Assembly (NCBI RefSeq): GCF_002338065.1
Contig: NZ_DDHJ01000004.1
Location: forward strand, 888,059 to 952,058
Source: Pseudomonas sp. UBA1879
GTDB taxonomy: Bacteria; Pseudomonadota; Gammaproteobacteria; Pseudomonadales; Pseudomonadaceae
Direction of reading: 5' to 3'
Length of the DNA: 64,000 bases
The notes under the pieces are model-generated. The model was not told the DNA's origin and did not search any database. It worked only from the letters and a program-made list of their open reading frames with translations. The position numbers and the translations under genes are program-made. Shown in pieces: positions 27,143 to 35,300 of this stretch (the stretch's first letter is position 1; the number at the start of each line of letters is the position of its first letter).

Positions 27143-27922
27143 TTAGAACTTATCTTTCCAGGCGCGCAAGGCGGCAAAAACCGCGACGGGCGACGTATTG
27201 TCGGTGCCGGTCCGTTCGTCCGCTTTTTGTTTTACCGAAGGTTGCGACGCCCGAAGGAACGGATTGGTCTTGCGCTCCAGCCCCAATGTCGAGGGCAGAC
27301 TGATGCGGTTTTCCTCGCGCCAGCGGGTCACTTGCTCGAACCGACCGGTAACGTCCGGATTCTCCGGCTCCACAGCCACGGCAAAGCGCAGGTTGCTGAG
27401 GGTGTATTCGTGGGCACAGTAAACGTGGGTGCTGTCGGGCAGTTCCGCCAGACGGCCCAACGAATGGTGCATTTGTTCAGGCGTGCCTTCGAACAGGCGA
27501 CCGCAGCCTGCCGCGAACAGCGTGTCGCCGCAGAACAGCAACGGCGTCTGCGGATCAGCGTGGTAGAACGCGATGTGCCCGAGGGTGTGGCCGGGAACGG
27601 CATGGACGACGAACGTCAGGCCGAGTACGGTGACTTCGTCGTGGTCGACCAGGGCGACGTCCCGCGCCGGAATCTTTTCGTTCGCCGGTCCATGGACTTT
27701 CGCGCCGGTCAGGTCTTTGAGTTCGGCCACCCCGCCCACGTGATCGGCATGGTGATGGGTGATCAGAATGTCGCTCAATGTCCAATCGGGATGCTGACCG
27801 AGCCAGGCCACCACTGGCGCGGCGTCACCGGGATCGACCACGGCACAGCGTTTTTTGGCATTGTCTTGTAACAACCAGATGTAGTTATCGGTGAAAGCGG
27901 GCAGGGCATCGATCTGTATCAT
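27143..27922 (-). CDS. gloB: Hydroxyacylglutathione hydrolase (glyoxalase II)
   Basis: Cytosolic metallo-beta-lactamase-fold thioesterase, 259 aa, hydrolysing S-lactoylglutathione to lactate and glutathione in methylglyoxal detoxification. The binuclear metal motif THHHADH is at residues 55-61. Further ligand motifs are PGHTLGH, FCGDTLFAAGCGR and YCAHEYT. I chose the ATG at 27922 (MIQIDALPAFTDNY), the family start; an earlier in-frame start at 27979 adds residues without family character. It is divergent from the methyltransferase gene, as in other pseudomonads. Confidence 0.95.
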   Translation of the reverse strand: MIQIDALPAFTDNYIWLLQDNAKKRCAVVDPGDAAPVVAWLGQHPDWTLSDILITHHHADHVGGVAELKDLTGAKVHGPANEKIPARDVALVDHDEVTVLGLTFVVHAVPGHTLGHIAFYHADPQTPLLFCGDTLFAAGCGRLFEGTPEQMHHSLGRLAELPDSTHVYCAHEYTLSNLRFAVAVEPENPDVTGRFEQVTRWREENRISLPSTLGLERKTNPFLRASQPSVKQKADERTGTDNTSPVAVFAALRAWKDKF

Positions 27923-28018
27923 GGCGCGATTCACTTGGCTGGAAACAAAGCGCAATCTTAGAGTCTGAATAGCGTCCACGCGAGCCTTCTCGCGCGGGCC
28001 ATCTCATGGAGACCGGAA

Positions 28019-28777
28019 ATGACCGATGAAGCGTTCGCCCAGGCCGACCCCGAGTGGCTTGAGTTGATCAGCGCTGCCCGTGAGTGGCTGTCCGCCCCTT
28101 TGGGGCAATTGTTGCTGGAAGAAGAACGACGGGTGCTCGAAGAAGAACTCGAGCGGTTCTTTGGCGGCTACCTGGTGCACTACGGCCCGTCGGCGCAAAA
28201 CCCGCCTGAGGCCAAGCAGGTTCAGCGCAATGTGCGTCTGGGTGCGCCTCTGCCGGGGGTTGAGATCGTGTGCGAAGAACAGGCCTGGCCGTTGAGCGAG
28301 CACGCGGCGGATGTCGTGGTAATGCAGCACGGGCTGGATTTCTGTCTTTCACCCCATGGTCTGTTGCGCGAGGCCGCCAGCAGTGTGCGACCTGGTGGCC
28401 ATTTGGTAATCGTCGGCATCAACCCTTGGAGCACGTGGGGCATCCGTCATTTCTTCGCTAACGATGCCTTGCGTCGGGCGCGTTGCATCTCGCCATCGCG
28501 GGTCGGCGACTGGCTTAATCTGCTGGGCTTCGCGCTGGAGAAACGCCGGTTCGGGTGCTATCGTCCGCCGCTTGCCTCGCCCAAGTGGCAGCAGCGTCTG
28601 TCCGGCCTCGAGCGTCTGGGCGGTGGCTGGCAGAGCCCTGGCGGTGGCTTCTATTTATTAGTGGCACGCAAAATGGTGGTGGGGCTGCGCCCGGTGCGCA
28701 TGCCACGTCGCGAACCCATGGGTAAGCTGCTACCGCTGCCGATGGCCAAGGTCAACCGGCGCACCCCTGAGCCTTGA
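28019..28777 (+). CDS. Class I SAM-dependent methyltransferase, substrate unknown
   Basis: 252 aa, with the Methyltransf_11-type fold. Motif I is diverged; the visible parts are VVVMQHGLDFCLSPHGLLREA and VRPGGHLVIVGINPWSTWG, typical of this conserved family next to rnhA/gloB. From memory the P. aeruginosa counterpart sits in the same place (PA1814 region). The substrate is not established. The start codon follows GGAGACCGGAA. It shares the intergenic region with the divergent gloB and lies 47 bases before rnhA. Confidence 0.8.
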   Translation: MTDEAFAQADPEWLELISAAREWLSAPLGQLLLEEERRVLEEELERFFGGYLVHYGPSAQNPPEAKQVQRNVRLGAPLPGVEIVCEEQAWPLSEHAADVVVMQHGLDFCLSPHGLLREAASSVRPGGHLVIVGINPWSTWGIRHFFANDALRRARCISPSRVGDWLNLLGFALEKRRFGCYRPPLASPKWQQRLSGLERLGGGWQSPGGGFYLLVARKMVVGLRPVRMPRREPMGKLLPLPMAKVNRRTPEP

Positions 28778-28824
28778 TGCGTGATCGCTAATCGCCGGGC
28801 TTCATCAATTCTGGAACGAACGTA

Positions 28825-29277
28825 ATGAGCGATACCGTAGAACTCTTCTCCGACGGCGCCTGCAAGGGCAATCCTGGCCCGGGGGGCTGGGGCGCATTGC
28901 TGGTGTGCAAGGGCGTGGAAAAGGAACTCTGGGGTGGTGAAGCCAACACCACCAACAATCGCATGGAACTGCTGGGAGCGATTCGCGGGCTCGAAGAACT
29001 CAAGCGGCCCTGCGACGTGACCCTGGTCACCGACTCGCAATACGTGATGAAGGGCATCACCGAGTGGATGGTCAACTGGAAGAAGCGTGGCTGGAAGACG
29101 GCCGCGAAAGAGCCGGTGAAGAATGCCGACCTGTGGATGCAGCTGGACGAGCAGGTCAATCGCCACAACGTCACCTGGAAATGGGTGCGAGGTCACATGG
29201 GGCACCATGGCAACGAGCGCGCCGACCAGTTGGCCAATCGCGGCGTGGATGAGGTGCGGGGGATCAAGCACGGATAG
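28825..29277 (+). CDS. rnhA: Ribonuclease HI
   Basis: Endoribonuclease (150 aa) cleaving RNA in RNA-DNA hybrids, with a role in Okazaki primer and R-loop removal. The catalytic carboxylates are D10 (FSDGACKGNPG), E48 (NRMELLGA), D70 (VTDSQYV) and D134 (NERADQLA); H124 belongs to the flexible loop. The basic handle region WKKRGWKTAAK is present. It lies upstream of dnaQ, the usual rnhA-dnaQ pairing, here separated by a REP doublet. Confidence 0.97.
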   Translation: MSDTVELFSDGACKGNPGPGGWGALLVCKGVEKELWGGEANTTNNRMELLGAIRGLEELKRPCDVTLVTDSQYVMKGITEWMVNWKKRGWKTAAKEPVKNADLWMQLDEQVNRHNVTWKWVRGHMGHHGNERADQLANRGVDEVRGIKHG

Positions 29278-29293
29278 TGGCACACCGATTTTT

Positions 29294-29382
29294 TGTGGGA
29301 GCCAGCTTGCTGGCGAATGCGATGGGTCAGCCGCCATTGATGTTTCTGATCGGCCGAATTCGCCAGCAAGCCGGCTCCCACA
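29294..29382. repeat. REP doublet between rnhA and dnaQ
   Basis: Inverted pair TGTGGGAGCCAGCTTGCTGG / CCAGCAAGCCGGCTCCCACA with a spacer of about 45 bases; same family as 16641-16729, with slightly diverged arms. Confidence 0.9.
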
Positions 29383-29465
29383 GGTGTTGCGTCAGCCAAT
29401 CGTTCTTGCGCACATCCCGAAAACTCCCGTGTTAATATCCGCGCCTGCAACCGAGGCGCCAGGCA

Positions 29466-30227
29466 ATGACTGCACAGAACATCATCACTGAACGTCGAGT
29501 CGTACTCGACACCGAAACCACCGGTATGCCCGTCACCGACGGCCACCGGGTGATCGAGATCGGGTGTGTCGAGGTGATCGGTCGGCGGCTGACCGGGCGT
29601 CATTTCCACGTGTACCTGCAACCGGACCGGGACAGCGACGAAGGCGCCATTGGCGTTCACGGCATCACGGACCAGTTCCTGATCGGCAAGCCGCGCTTTG
29701 CCGAAGTCGCCGATGAGTTCTACGAATTCATCAAAGGCGCGCAGTTGATCATCCACAACGCGCCGTTCGACGTGGGCTTCCTGAATAACGAATTCGCCCT
29801 GATCGGCCAGCACGACCGCGCCGACCTGTCTGCGTATTGCTCGATCCTCGACACCCTGGCCATGGCCCGTGAGCGTCATCCAGGTCAGCGCAACAGCCTC
29901 GACGCCCTGTGCAAACGCTACGACGTCGATAACTCGGGTCGTGAGCTTCACGGCGCATTGCTCGACTCCGAGATTCTGGCCGACGTTTATCTTGCAATGA
30001 CCGGTGGCCAGACGGCCCTGTCCCTGGCGGGTAACAACGACGGCGAGGGCGGTGCGGATCGTCCTTCCGAAGTACGCAAAATCGTCAATCGCACGCCGGG
30101 CCGAATCATCCTTGCCAATGAAGCAGAACTCGCCGATCACGAAGCGCGGCTTGCCGTGATCGCCAAGTCTGCAAATGCCCCGGCGCTCTGGACCCAATTG
30201 CTCGAAGTCCAGGCCCAGCAGGGCTGA
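29466..30227 (+). CDS. dnaQ: DNA polymerase III subunit epsilon (3'-5' proofreading exonuclease)
   Basis: Proofreading subunit (253 aa) of the replicative polymerase core. The DEDDh exonuclease residues are D15 and E17 (VLDTETTG), D102 (NAPFDVGFLNNEF), and H162 with D167 (LHGALLDSEIL). After the catalytic domain the sequence QTALSLAG matches the beta-clamp-binding motif position of E. coli DnaQ. The C-terminal tail, which binds the alpha subunit, is present. The length is normal. Confidence 0.97.
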   Translation: MTAQNIITERRVVLDTETTGMPVTDGHRVIEIGCVEVIGRRLTGRHFHVYLQPDRDSDEGAIGVHGITDQFLIGKPRFAEVADEFYEFIKGAQLIIHNAPFDVGFLNNEFALIGQHDRADLSAYCSILDTLAMARERHPGQRNSLDALCKRYDVDNSGRELHGALLDSEILADVYLAMTGGQTALSLAGNNDGEGGADRPSEVRKIVNRTPGRIILANEAELADHEARLAVIAKSANAPALWTQLLEVQAQQG

Positions 30228-30235
30228 GGCTCCCC

Positions 30236-30808
30236 GTGACAATGGCCAGCCCGACCTTAAGCATTCGTGTCGCAGACGAATGCTTCGAGGATTACATCCT
30301 CAACGGCGAGTTCACCTTCACGGTCACCGGCTACGCCCAAGTGCAGATCGACCAGCCCGTGGCGCAATGGCCGGTGATGCCGGTCGAGCCTTACCTGAAG
30401 AATTACGGAATCGATTCGGAAGAGTTCTGCAACTACCGTGACGGCGGGGAGGGCACGGTGCTGGTGGCTTGGCTGGACGAGAATCCGGTGGGGCATATCG
30501 TCATCAGCAAGCACTGGAATGGCTTTGCCCACATCGATGAGCTGGCGGTGGATACCGTCGCCCGGCGCAACGGAGTTGCCGTGAAATTGCTGGACGTGGC
30601 GCAGTTCTGGGCCCGCAAACACAACCTCCCCGGCATCGTGCTGGAAACCCAGAACAACAACCTGGCGGCGTGCAAACTGTATGAAAGCTACGGGTTTGAG
30701 GTCGGCGGAATCGACCACCTGCGCTACCGCGCCATCGATCCGATGACGCGAGAGTCAGCGATCTTCTGGTACCTGCTTTTCGACTCCGTCAACAGCTCCG
30801 AGCGATAA
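30236..30808 (+). CDS. GNAT-family N-acetyltransferase
   Basis: 190 aa with the GNAT acetyl-CoA site: IDELAVDTVARRNGVAVKLLDVAQ carries the strand-4/loop Q/RxxGxG/A-like motif, here RRNGVA. The motif B region is VLETQNNNLAACKLYESYGFEVGG. The GTG at 30236 has GAGG 6 bases upstream; an ATG two codons later (30242) is equally possible. It starts 8 bases after dnaQ and is probably co-transcribed. The acetyl acceptor is unknown. Confidence 0.8.
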   Translation: MTMASPTLSIRVADECFEDYILNGEFTFTVTGYAQVQIDQPVAQWPVMPVEPYLKNYGIDSEEFCNYRDGGEGTVLVAWLDENPVGHIVISKHWNGFAHIDELAVDTVARRNGVAVKLLDVAQFWARKHNLPGIVLETQNNNLAACKLYESYGFEVGGIDHLRYRAIDPMTRESAIFWYLLFDSVNSSER

Positions 30809-30861
30809 GCTGCAAGCCACAAGCTGACCAACGCATTCCCAGACACCGCGTACTGCTTCTG

Positions 30862-30903
30862 CTTGCAGCTCGCCACTTGCAGCTCGCCACTTGCAGCTCG
30901 TGG
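30862..30903. repeat. Three tandem copies of a 14-bp unit
   Basis: CTTGCAGCTCGCCA twice and CTTGCAGCTCGTGG once, back to back, with a further CTTGCAGCTG at 30918 and an inverted GCTGCAAG at 30809-30816. It belongs to the AGCTTGCAGCT-type intergenic repeats common in pseudomonads. The rest of the gap holds no gene. Confidence 0.75.
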
Positions 30904-30930
30904 CTGCTTCTCCGGAGCTTGCAGCTGCTG

Positions 30931-31143
30931 TCAGCTGGTACGGGTGAGTTTGATCCCCGACTGAACCAGCTCGAATTCATCGCCTCCCAGATGGTTTACG
31001 CGGTCGCCAATGGCCAGGCGATAAGTGGACACGGGCTCCTTGCCGTCAACCTCGTCGGGCTGTGATTCGCGGAATTCATGCACCGGGTAGACGCGACCTT
31101 CCGCATCTCTGGCATGAAATTGCCCAACTAGAACTGAAGCCAT
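30931..31143 (-). CDS. Small conserved hypothetical protein
   Basis: 70 aa from the ATG at 31143 (MASVLVGQFHARDAEGRVYPV); AGAGG lies 11 bases upstream. No signal peptide or membrane segment. It is rich in acidic residues and looks like a small beta-rich cytosolic protein (DAEGRVYPVHEF, TYRLAIGDRVNHLG). I recall similar small proteins in pseudomonads but no function. It converges on the GNAT gene across the 14-bp repeats. Confidence 0.6.
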   Translation of the reverse strand: MASVLVGQFHARDAEGRVYPVHEFRESQPDEVDGKEPVSTYRLAIGDRVNHLGGDEFELVQSGIKLTRTS

Positions 31144-31459
31144 TTGCTTTGTAACCTCTGGAAATAACTGCTCGTTATCGCCCGCATCGTACCACTGCGT
31201 GCCGTGAATCCGTGTCCGCTTGTAAGGCAATTCCGTAGGAACCGTAGGCGCCTTCTTCGCTCAAGCCTTTCAGACCGCTGTTTTGAGGGGGAGTTTTCGT
31301 CAGGGGAAAAAATACTCGCGACCAACGGTCAGGCGGAATTCGGCAGACCCGGGCCGAAGATCAAGAGATTCGATCAGTGGCAACCAAAAAACAGGGCGGA
31401 CCAAACGGCATCTTTCATCTATAACTGTCCACTCCCCCCATCAGAAGAAGGTCAGCTTC

Positions 31460-32023
31460 ATGAGCCAGCCCCATACCATTGCAGTGATCGTTGGCAGCTT
31501 GCGAAAGGACTCCCTCAACCGCAAAGTTGCTCGCGCACTGGCAGAGTTGGCACCGCCGAGCCTGAAACTCAGCATCATCGAAATCGGCGATCTGCCGCTG
31601 TACAACGAAGACATCGACCTCGATTCGCCTCCCGCTTCCTACACCGCATTCCGCCAAGCCCTGCAAGGCGCGGATGGTTTTCTGTTCGTCACCCCTGAAT
31701 ACAACCGCTCGGTGCCAGGCGCGCTGAAGAACGCGATCGACGTGGGTTCGCGTCCGTATGGCAAAAGTTCGTGGGGCAAGGCCAAGCCTGCCGCAGTGGT
31801 GAGCGTGTCGCCGGGCGCCATCGGTGGTTTCGGTGCGAACCAGCATTTGCGTCAATGCTTTGTGTTCCTCGATGTGCTGTGCATGCAGCAGCCTGAGGCG
31901 TATCTGGGCGGTGCCGGGAATTTCTTCGACGAGCAGGGCAAGCTCAACGAGAAAACCCGCCCGTTTTTGCAAAGCATCATCGATGCGTTTGCGGCCCATG
32001 TGGCGCGTACGCTCAAGGCCTGA
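31460..32023 (+). CDS. NADPH-dependent FMN reductase / quinone reductase (ChrR-like)
   Basis: Flavodoxin-like oxidoreductase of 187 aa. It has the FMN-binding loop VGSLRKDSLNRKVA at residues about 11-24 and the TPEYNRSVPGALKNAIDVGSR motif characteristic of the NADPH-dependent FMN reductase/ChrR (YieF) family. It probably reduces quinones, flavins or chromate as a dimer or tetramer. I chose the ATG at 31460 (MSQPHTI), preceded by GAAGAAGG; the longer frame from 31283 lacks family character. Downstream DNA contains degenerate REP arms. Confidence 0.85.
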   Translation: MSQPHTIAVIVGSLRKDSLNRKVARALAELAPPSLKLSIIEIGDLPLYNEDIDLDSPPASYTAFRQALQGADGFLFVTPEYNRSVPGALKNAIDVGSRPYGKSSWGKAKPAAVVSVSPGAIGGFGANQHLRQCFVFLDVLCMQQPEAYLGGAGNFFDEQGKLNEKTRPFLQSIIDAFAAHVARTLKA

Positions 32024-32029
32024 GGTTTT

Positions 32030-32273
32030 ATCGGGGCCGGATTGCTGCCGAGTACGTCGTATCAGCCGTTGCCGCGGTGGCTGATTCAACGATTTCGCCA
32101 GCAAGCTGGCCCCTCTTCCGGTGTCGCATGACCCGCCTCTGGCGAATGAACTCGCTCCCACACGACCCCCACCGCAATAGCCGCCATCTGCGGGTTGCAA
32201 TCCCCGAATCGCAGAGCCCAACTTCGGATTCAAAGGCACTGCGTACCTGATTCAGTCAACCGCAACGGTCCAC
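32030..32273. other. Intergenic region with degenerate REP arms; no gene seen
   Basis: Diverged REP arms are recognisable (TTTCGCCAGCAAGCTGGCCCC at 32091-32111, GCGAATGAACTCGCTCCCACA at 32142-32162). No credible reading frame. It runs into the conserved upstream element of the first giant toxin-like gene. Confidence 0.5.
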
Positions 32274-32327
32274 GCGGATGTACAGCATTATGTAACGCAG
32301 CCCGTTTGACGTTTCTCCCTACGCTCC
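32274..32327 (+). promoter_or_regulatory. Shared upstream element, copy 1
   Basis: A 27-base block GCGGATGTACAG...ATGTAACGCAG (32274-32300), then 11 bases, then TTTCTCCCTACGCTCC (32312-32327). Copy 2 at 37814-37867 matches 24/27 in the first block and 16/16 in the second with identical spacing. It does not fit a sigma-70, sigma-54 or hrp-box consensus that I recognise. Confidence 0.65.
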
Positions 32328-32338
32328 CTGGCATTGGC

Positions 32339-32368
32339 CCATGACCGGTTCGAAAAAGCCGGTCATGG
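32339..32368 (+). promoter_or_regulatory. Leader hairpin upstream of first giant gene
   Basis: Perfect 10-bp stem CCATGACCGG/CCGGTCATGG with a 10-base loop. It lies 11 bases after the shared element and 11 bases before the AAGGAG ribosome-binding site (32380-32385). It has no T run, so it is probably a leader structure rather than a terminator. Confidence 0.6.
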
Positions 32369-32390
32369 CTCTCTCAAGCAAGGAGCATTC

Positions 32391-35300
32391 ATGTCTACAG
32401 TCAGCGTCAACTTTCTCCACAGCGCGTCGCTCAGGCAGCGTTTTCTCGATGACGTGCACGAAGCCGTGCGCGAGGGTCGTCTTTCCAATGAAGAACAGCT
32501 CTGGCTGCGCCGGCTCACTCAAGCAGCAGACGAGCAGGGCACCGACCCACTCCGGGTGGATAGCTTGCTCAGCAGCGATGGCGCGCACCGGCCTCTGGAC
32601 CTGGCTACCGCGCTAATGATGAGCCATGCCCTGATCAATTCACGGGTGTACCTGCACACCCTCGCCAAAGGGATCGAGGTCTTCGACGATCGTATTGCTC
32701 TTTTGGCGACGTTGCGCAGGCGGTATGCGAACAATGACGGCGAGGTCGTGTTCGAGTATGAAAAGGTCGAGGGTGATCCGTTCAAAGCTCAGATGCTGGC
32801 TATCGTCGATCATCAGGTGGCGCAGGTAGGCCAGATGAAGACGCAATTGAGCGCCATGCCGTCCCTGCGCGATGCCGCCAAGGAGTCACTGGTACGGCAG
32901 CTGCGGGTTTCACTGCCGCACCTAAGCCTCGATCCCGACACCCATGTCGTGCACATCGCGCCGGTGGATGACGGGAATGCCGAGCCGGATCTGGTGGTAC
33001 AGACCCTGACGCAAGCCGCGATCGACGATTGTGCTCAGGTGAAGATAGAAAACGGCTATGTTCGCCGCTTTCTGAACGCCCAGGGGCAACTGGCGACAGC
33101 GGCCGATCAAGCCTTGTTTACCCAGGCGTACGCCGCCCTGCCCAGCGTCGTCGCTGATTGCCACTCTGAACTGATGAACGCTTTCTGGAGCGCACAGGTG
33201 CAAGGGCAGCGTACCCGGCGCCTGTTGGCCATCGAAAGCTTCGAGAGCAGCCTGTGCCGTGAAGTCTATGACCGTACTCAGGACGCAACCCTGCATGTCG
33301 ATACCCGACGCGCATTCATGGCATTGATTCAGAATGACCCTAGCGCTGGTGCCCACGGCCACACGCTGCAGGGCTACCGCCTGATGCTCAAGGTCGGGGA
33401 GGGTCCACGATGCCCGCTGGCGGGGACTTTCGTGGTCAGGCCTGCAGCCGATGCATCCGGTAGCCTGTTGTGGTTTTCGCCTGATCATCGCCTGCTGTCG
33501 TTTCCTGACCTGGCGGCGTTGACTGCTTTCCTGGCCGCGCCATCGGGTCGCTGGCAATTACGAGCGGCTCTGGCGTTGGCGGACCAGCCGATGCTGGATC
33601 GACCCGGGACATTGCACTTTGATCTGCACGTGATCGACACCTCGCTGTGCGCTGAGCGTGTCGATGCCATCATCGCCATGCAAAAGCGCAATCTCACGTA
33701 TGCCTGGGGGCTGGCCTGCGTCGCGGAGAAACGCTCTGCGATGATTGACGATGCACTGGACGTTCGGCAATTGCTCGACCCACGTCAGTGCTCGTTCGGC
33801 TCGGGACGCTGGCTGGAAAGCGCTCTGGTCGACTTTCACGCGGTGTGGCCCAAACCCGAGGTGCCCGTTGCCCCGGTCGCTGCTGCTACGCCTGCTGCTA
33901 CGCCAGTTGCGACCCCGCCCGCCGCGGTGCCGCTTGCGACCGAAGTAGCGCCGGTTGGCAGCGAACCGTCAGTGGTCAGTGCCGAGGCTGCGACAGATCA
34001 GCCGGGCCCCATCCGCGCCAAGGCCGCATCATGGGTGGCGTTCGTACAGGCCTTCGACTCACGTGCCGAGCAGTTGCGCAGATTTGGCAGTGTCGCCACT
34101 GCATGCACTGAAGAAGCGCTCAAGCAATATCTGTGTGTATTGCTCAACGGACCGGTCAGGGCCCGAAGCTTTCACATCCAGTGGTTGGAAGCCGCCCCGT
34201 TCGACACCACCGATGCGGAAAACCACGCTGTGTCGGTGAGTGAGTCGGTGCAAGTGATTTCCATGGACCTGGTGTCCCTGTTCATCGAATGCGTCACGGG
34301 GCATCGGTCCTCGACATTGGGCGCGAGCGCACAGATCAAACTGTATCCATCGCTGGCCTCCGCGCATATTGAGGTGGACCTGCTCAATCACATGCTGAGC
34401 GTCACGACGCGTCATTTCGAGAAGCGATATGTCGAGGCTTTTACGCAATCGCGTATTACCCCCCAGCGCCACGACAATCAGCAGTCCTTACCCTTCACTG
34501 AAGCCCAGGCTATCCGGGAAGACGCGATTCGCCTGGACACGTCGTTGGCCCACCGTCAGGGCCGAATCGACGGCACGGCCGTCACGATGATCCATCAAGT
34601 GTTGGACAGACCGTTCAGGGCCTTGCGCCAGACCTTGGGCGAGTCGCTGCCGGTGGAGGTTTATTCGGTGTCGCTACTGTACGACCAAGGCCCGGGCGCT
34701 CTGCTGTGTGACACGTTGGTGGTCAAACATCCTGAGGATTCGACCGATCGCGTATTGCTGTGGTCGTGTGAGTTCGGGTGGCGGCAGTTTTCCTCCCTCC
34801 AGAGACTGCGCGAGACGTTGCGTTACAACGTGTCTCTGGGTGGGCACGAACGCTGGTTGTCGTTATTGGGCGAGCGAGATCGCCGTGCGTTGCAGCAATG
34901 CCTGCGGGAGTCCGCCACGCCAGACATTCGATTTGAGTTAAACCGGATCGATGGCCACTTTGTCCATGCCTTGCAGACCAGCACGTCGGATCGCCAACAG
35001 CAGGATTTGCGAGAACTGTGCAAGCGCGCCCGGCGTTGTCATCTGGAGGCGAACCTGTTTCTGCATCTGGCCTCGATGACCGAGCTGGACTACAAACTGA
35101 TCGATATGCTTGATGGTTTGTCGGTCAGGATCGACAACAGCATCTTCGATGCGATGTTGCCTGCCTGGGTTCGCGTCGCCAGCATCAGCGATCTGATGGA
35201 GTACTACACGATCTTCAGCCGTTACTACCAGAGCAGTGATGACGGCAAAGACTTTTTGTTTGGCATTCCCACCCTTGATGAACTGTCCAAAGAGCGTCTG

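Noticed and set aside
32274..32327. HrpL-box or iron-starvation sigma promoter
   Set aside because: No GGAACC-N16-CCAC pair, and the conserved halves are 23 bases apart, too far for a usual ECF promoter; left unassigned.
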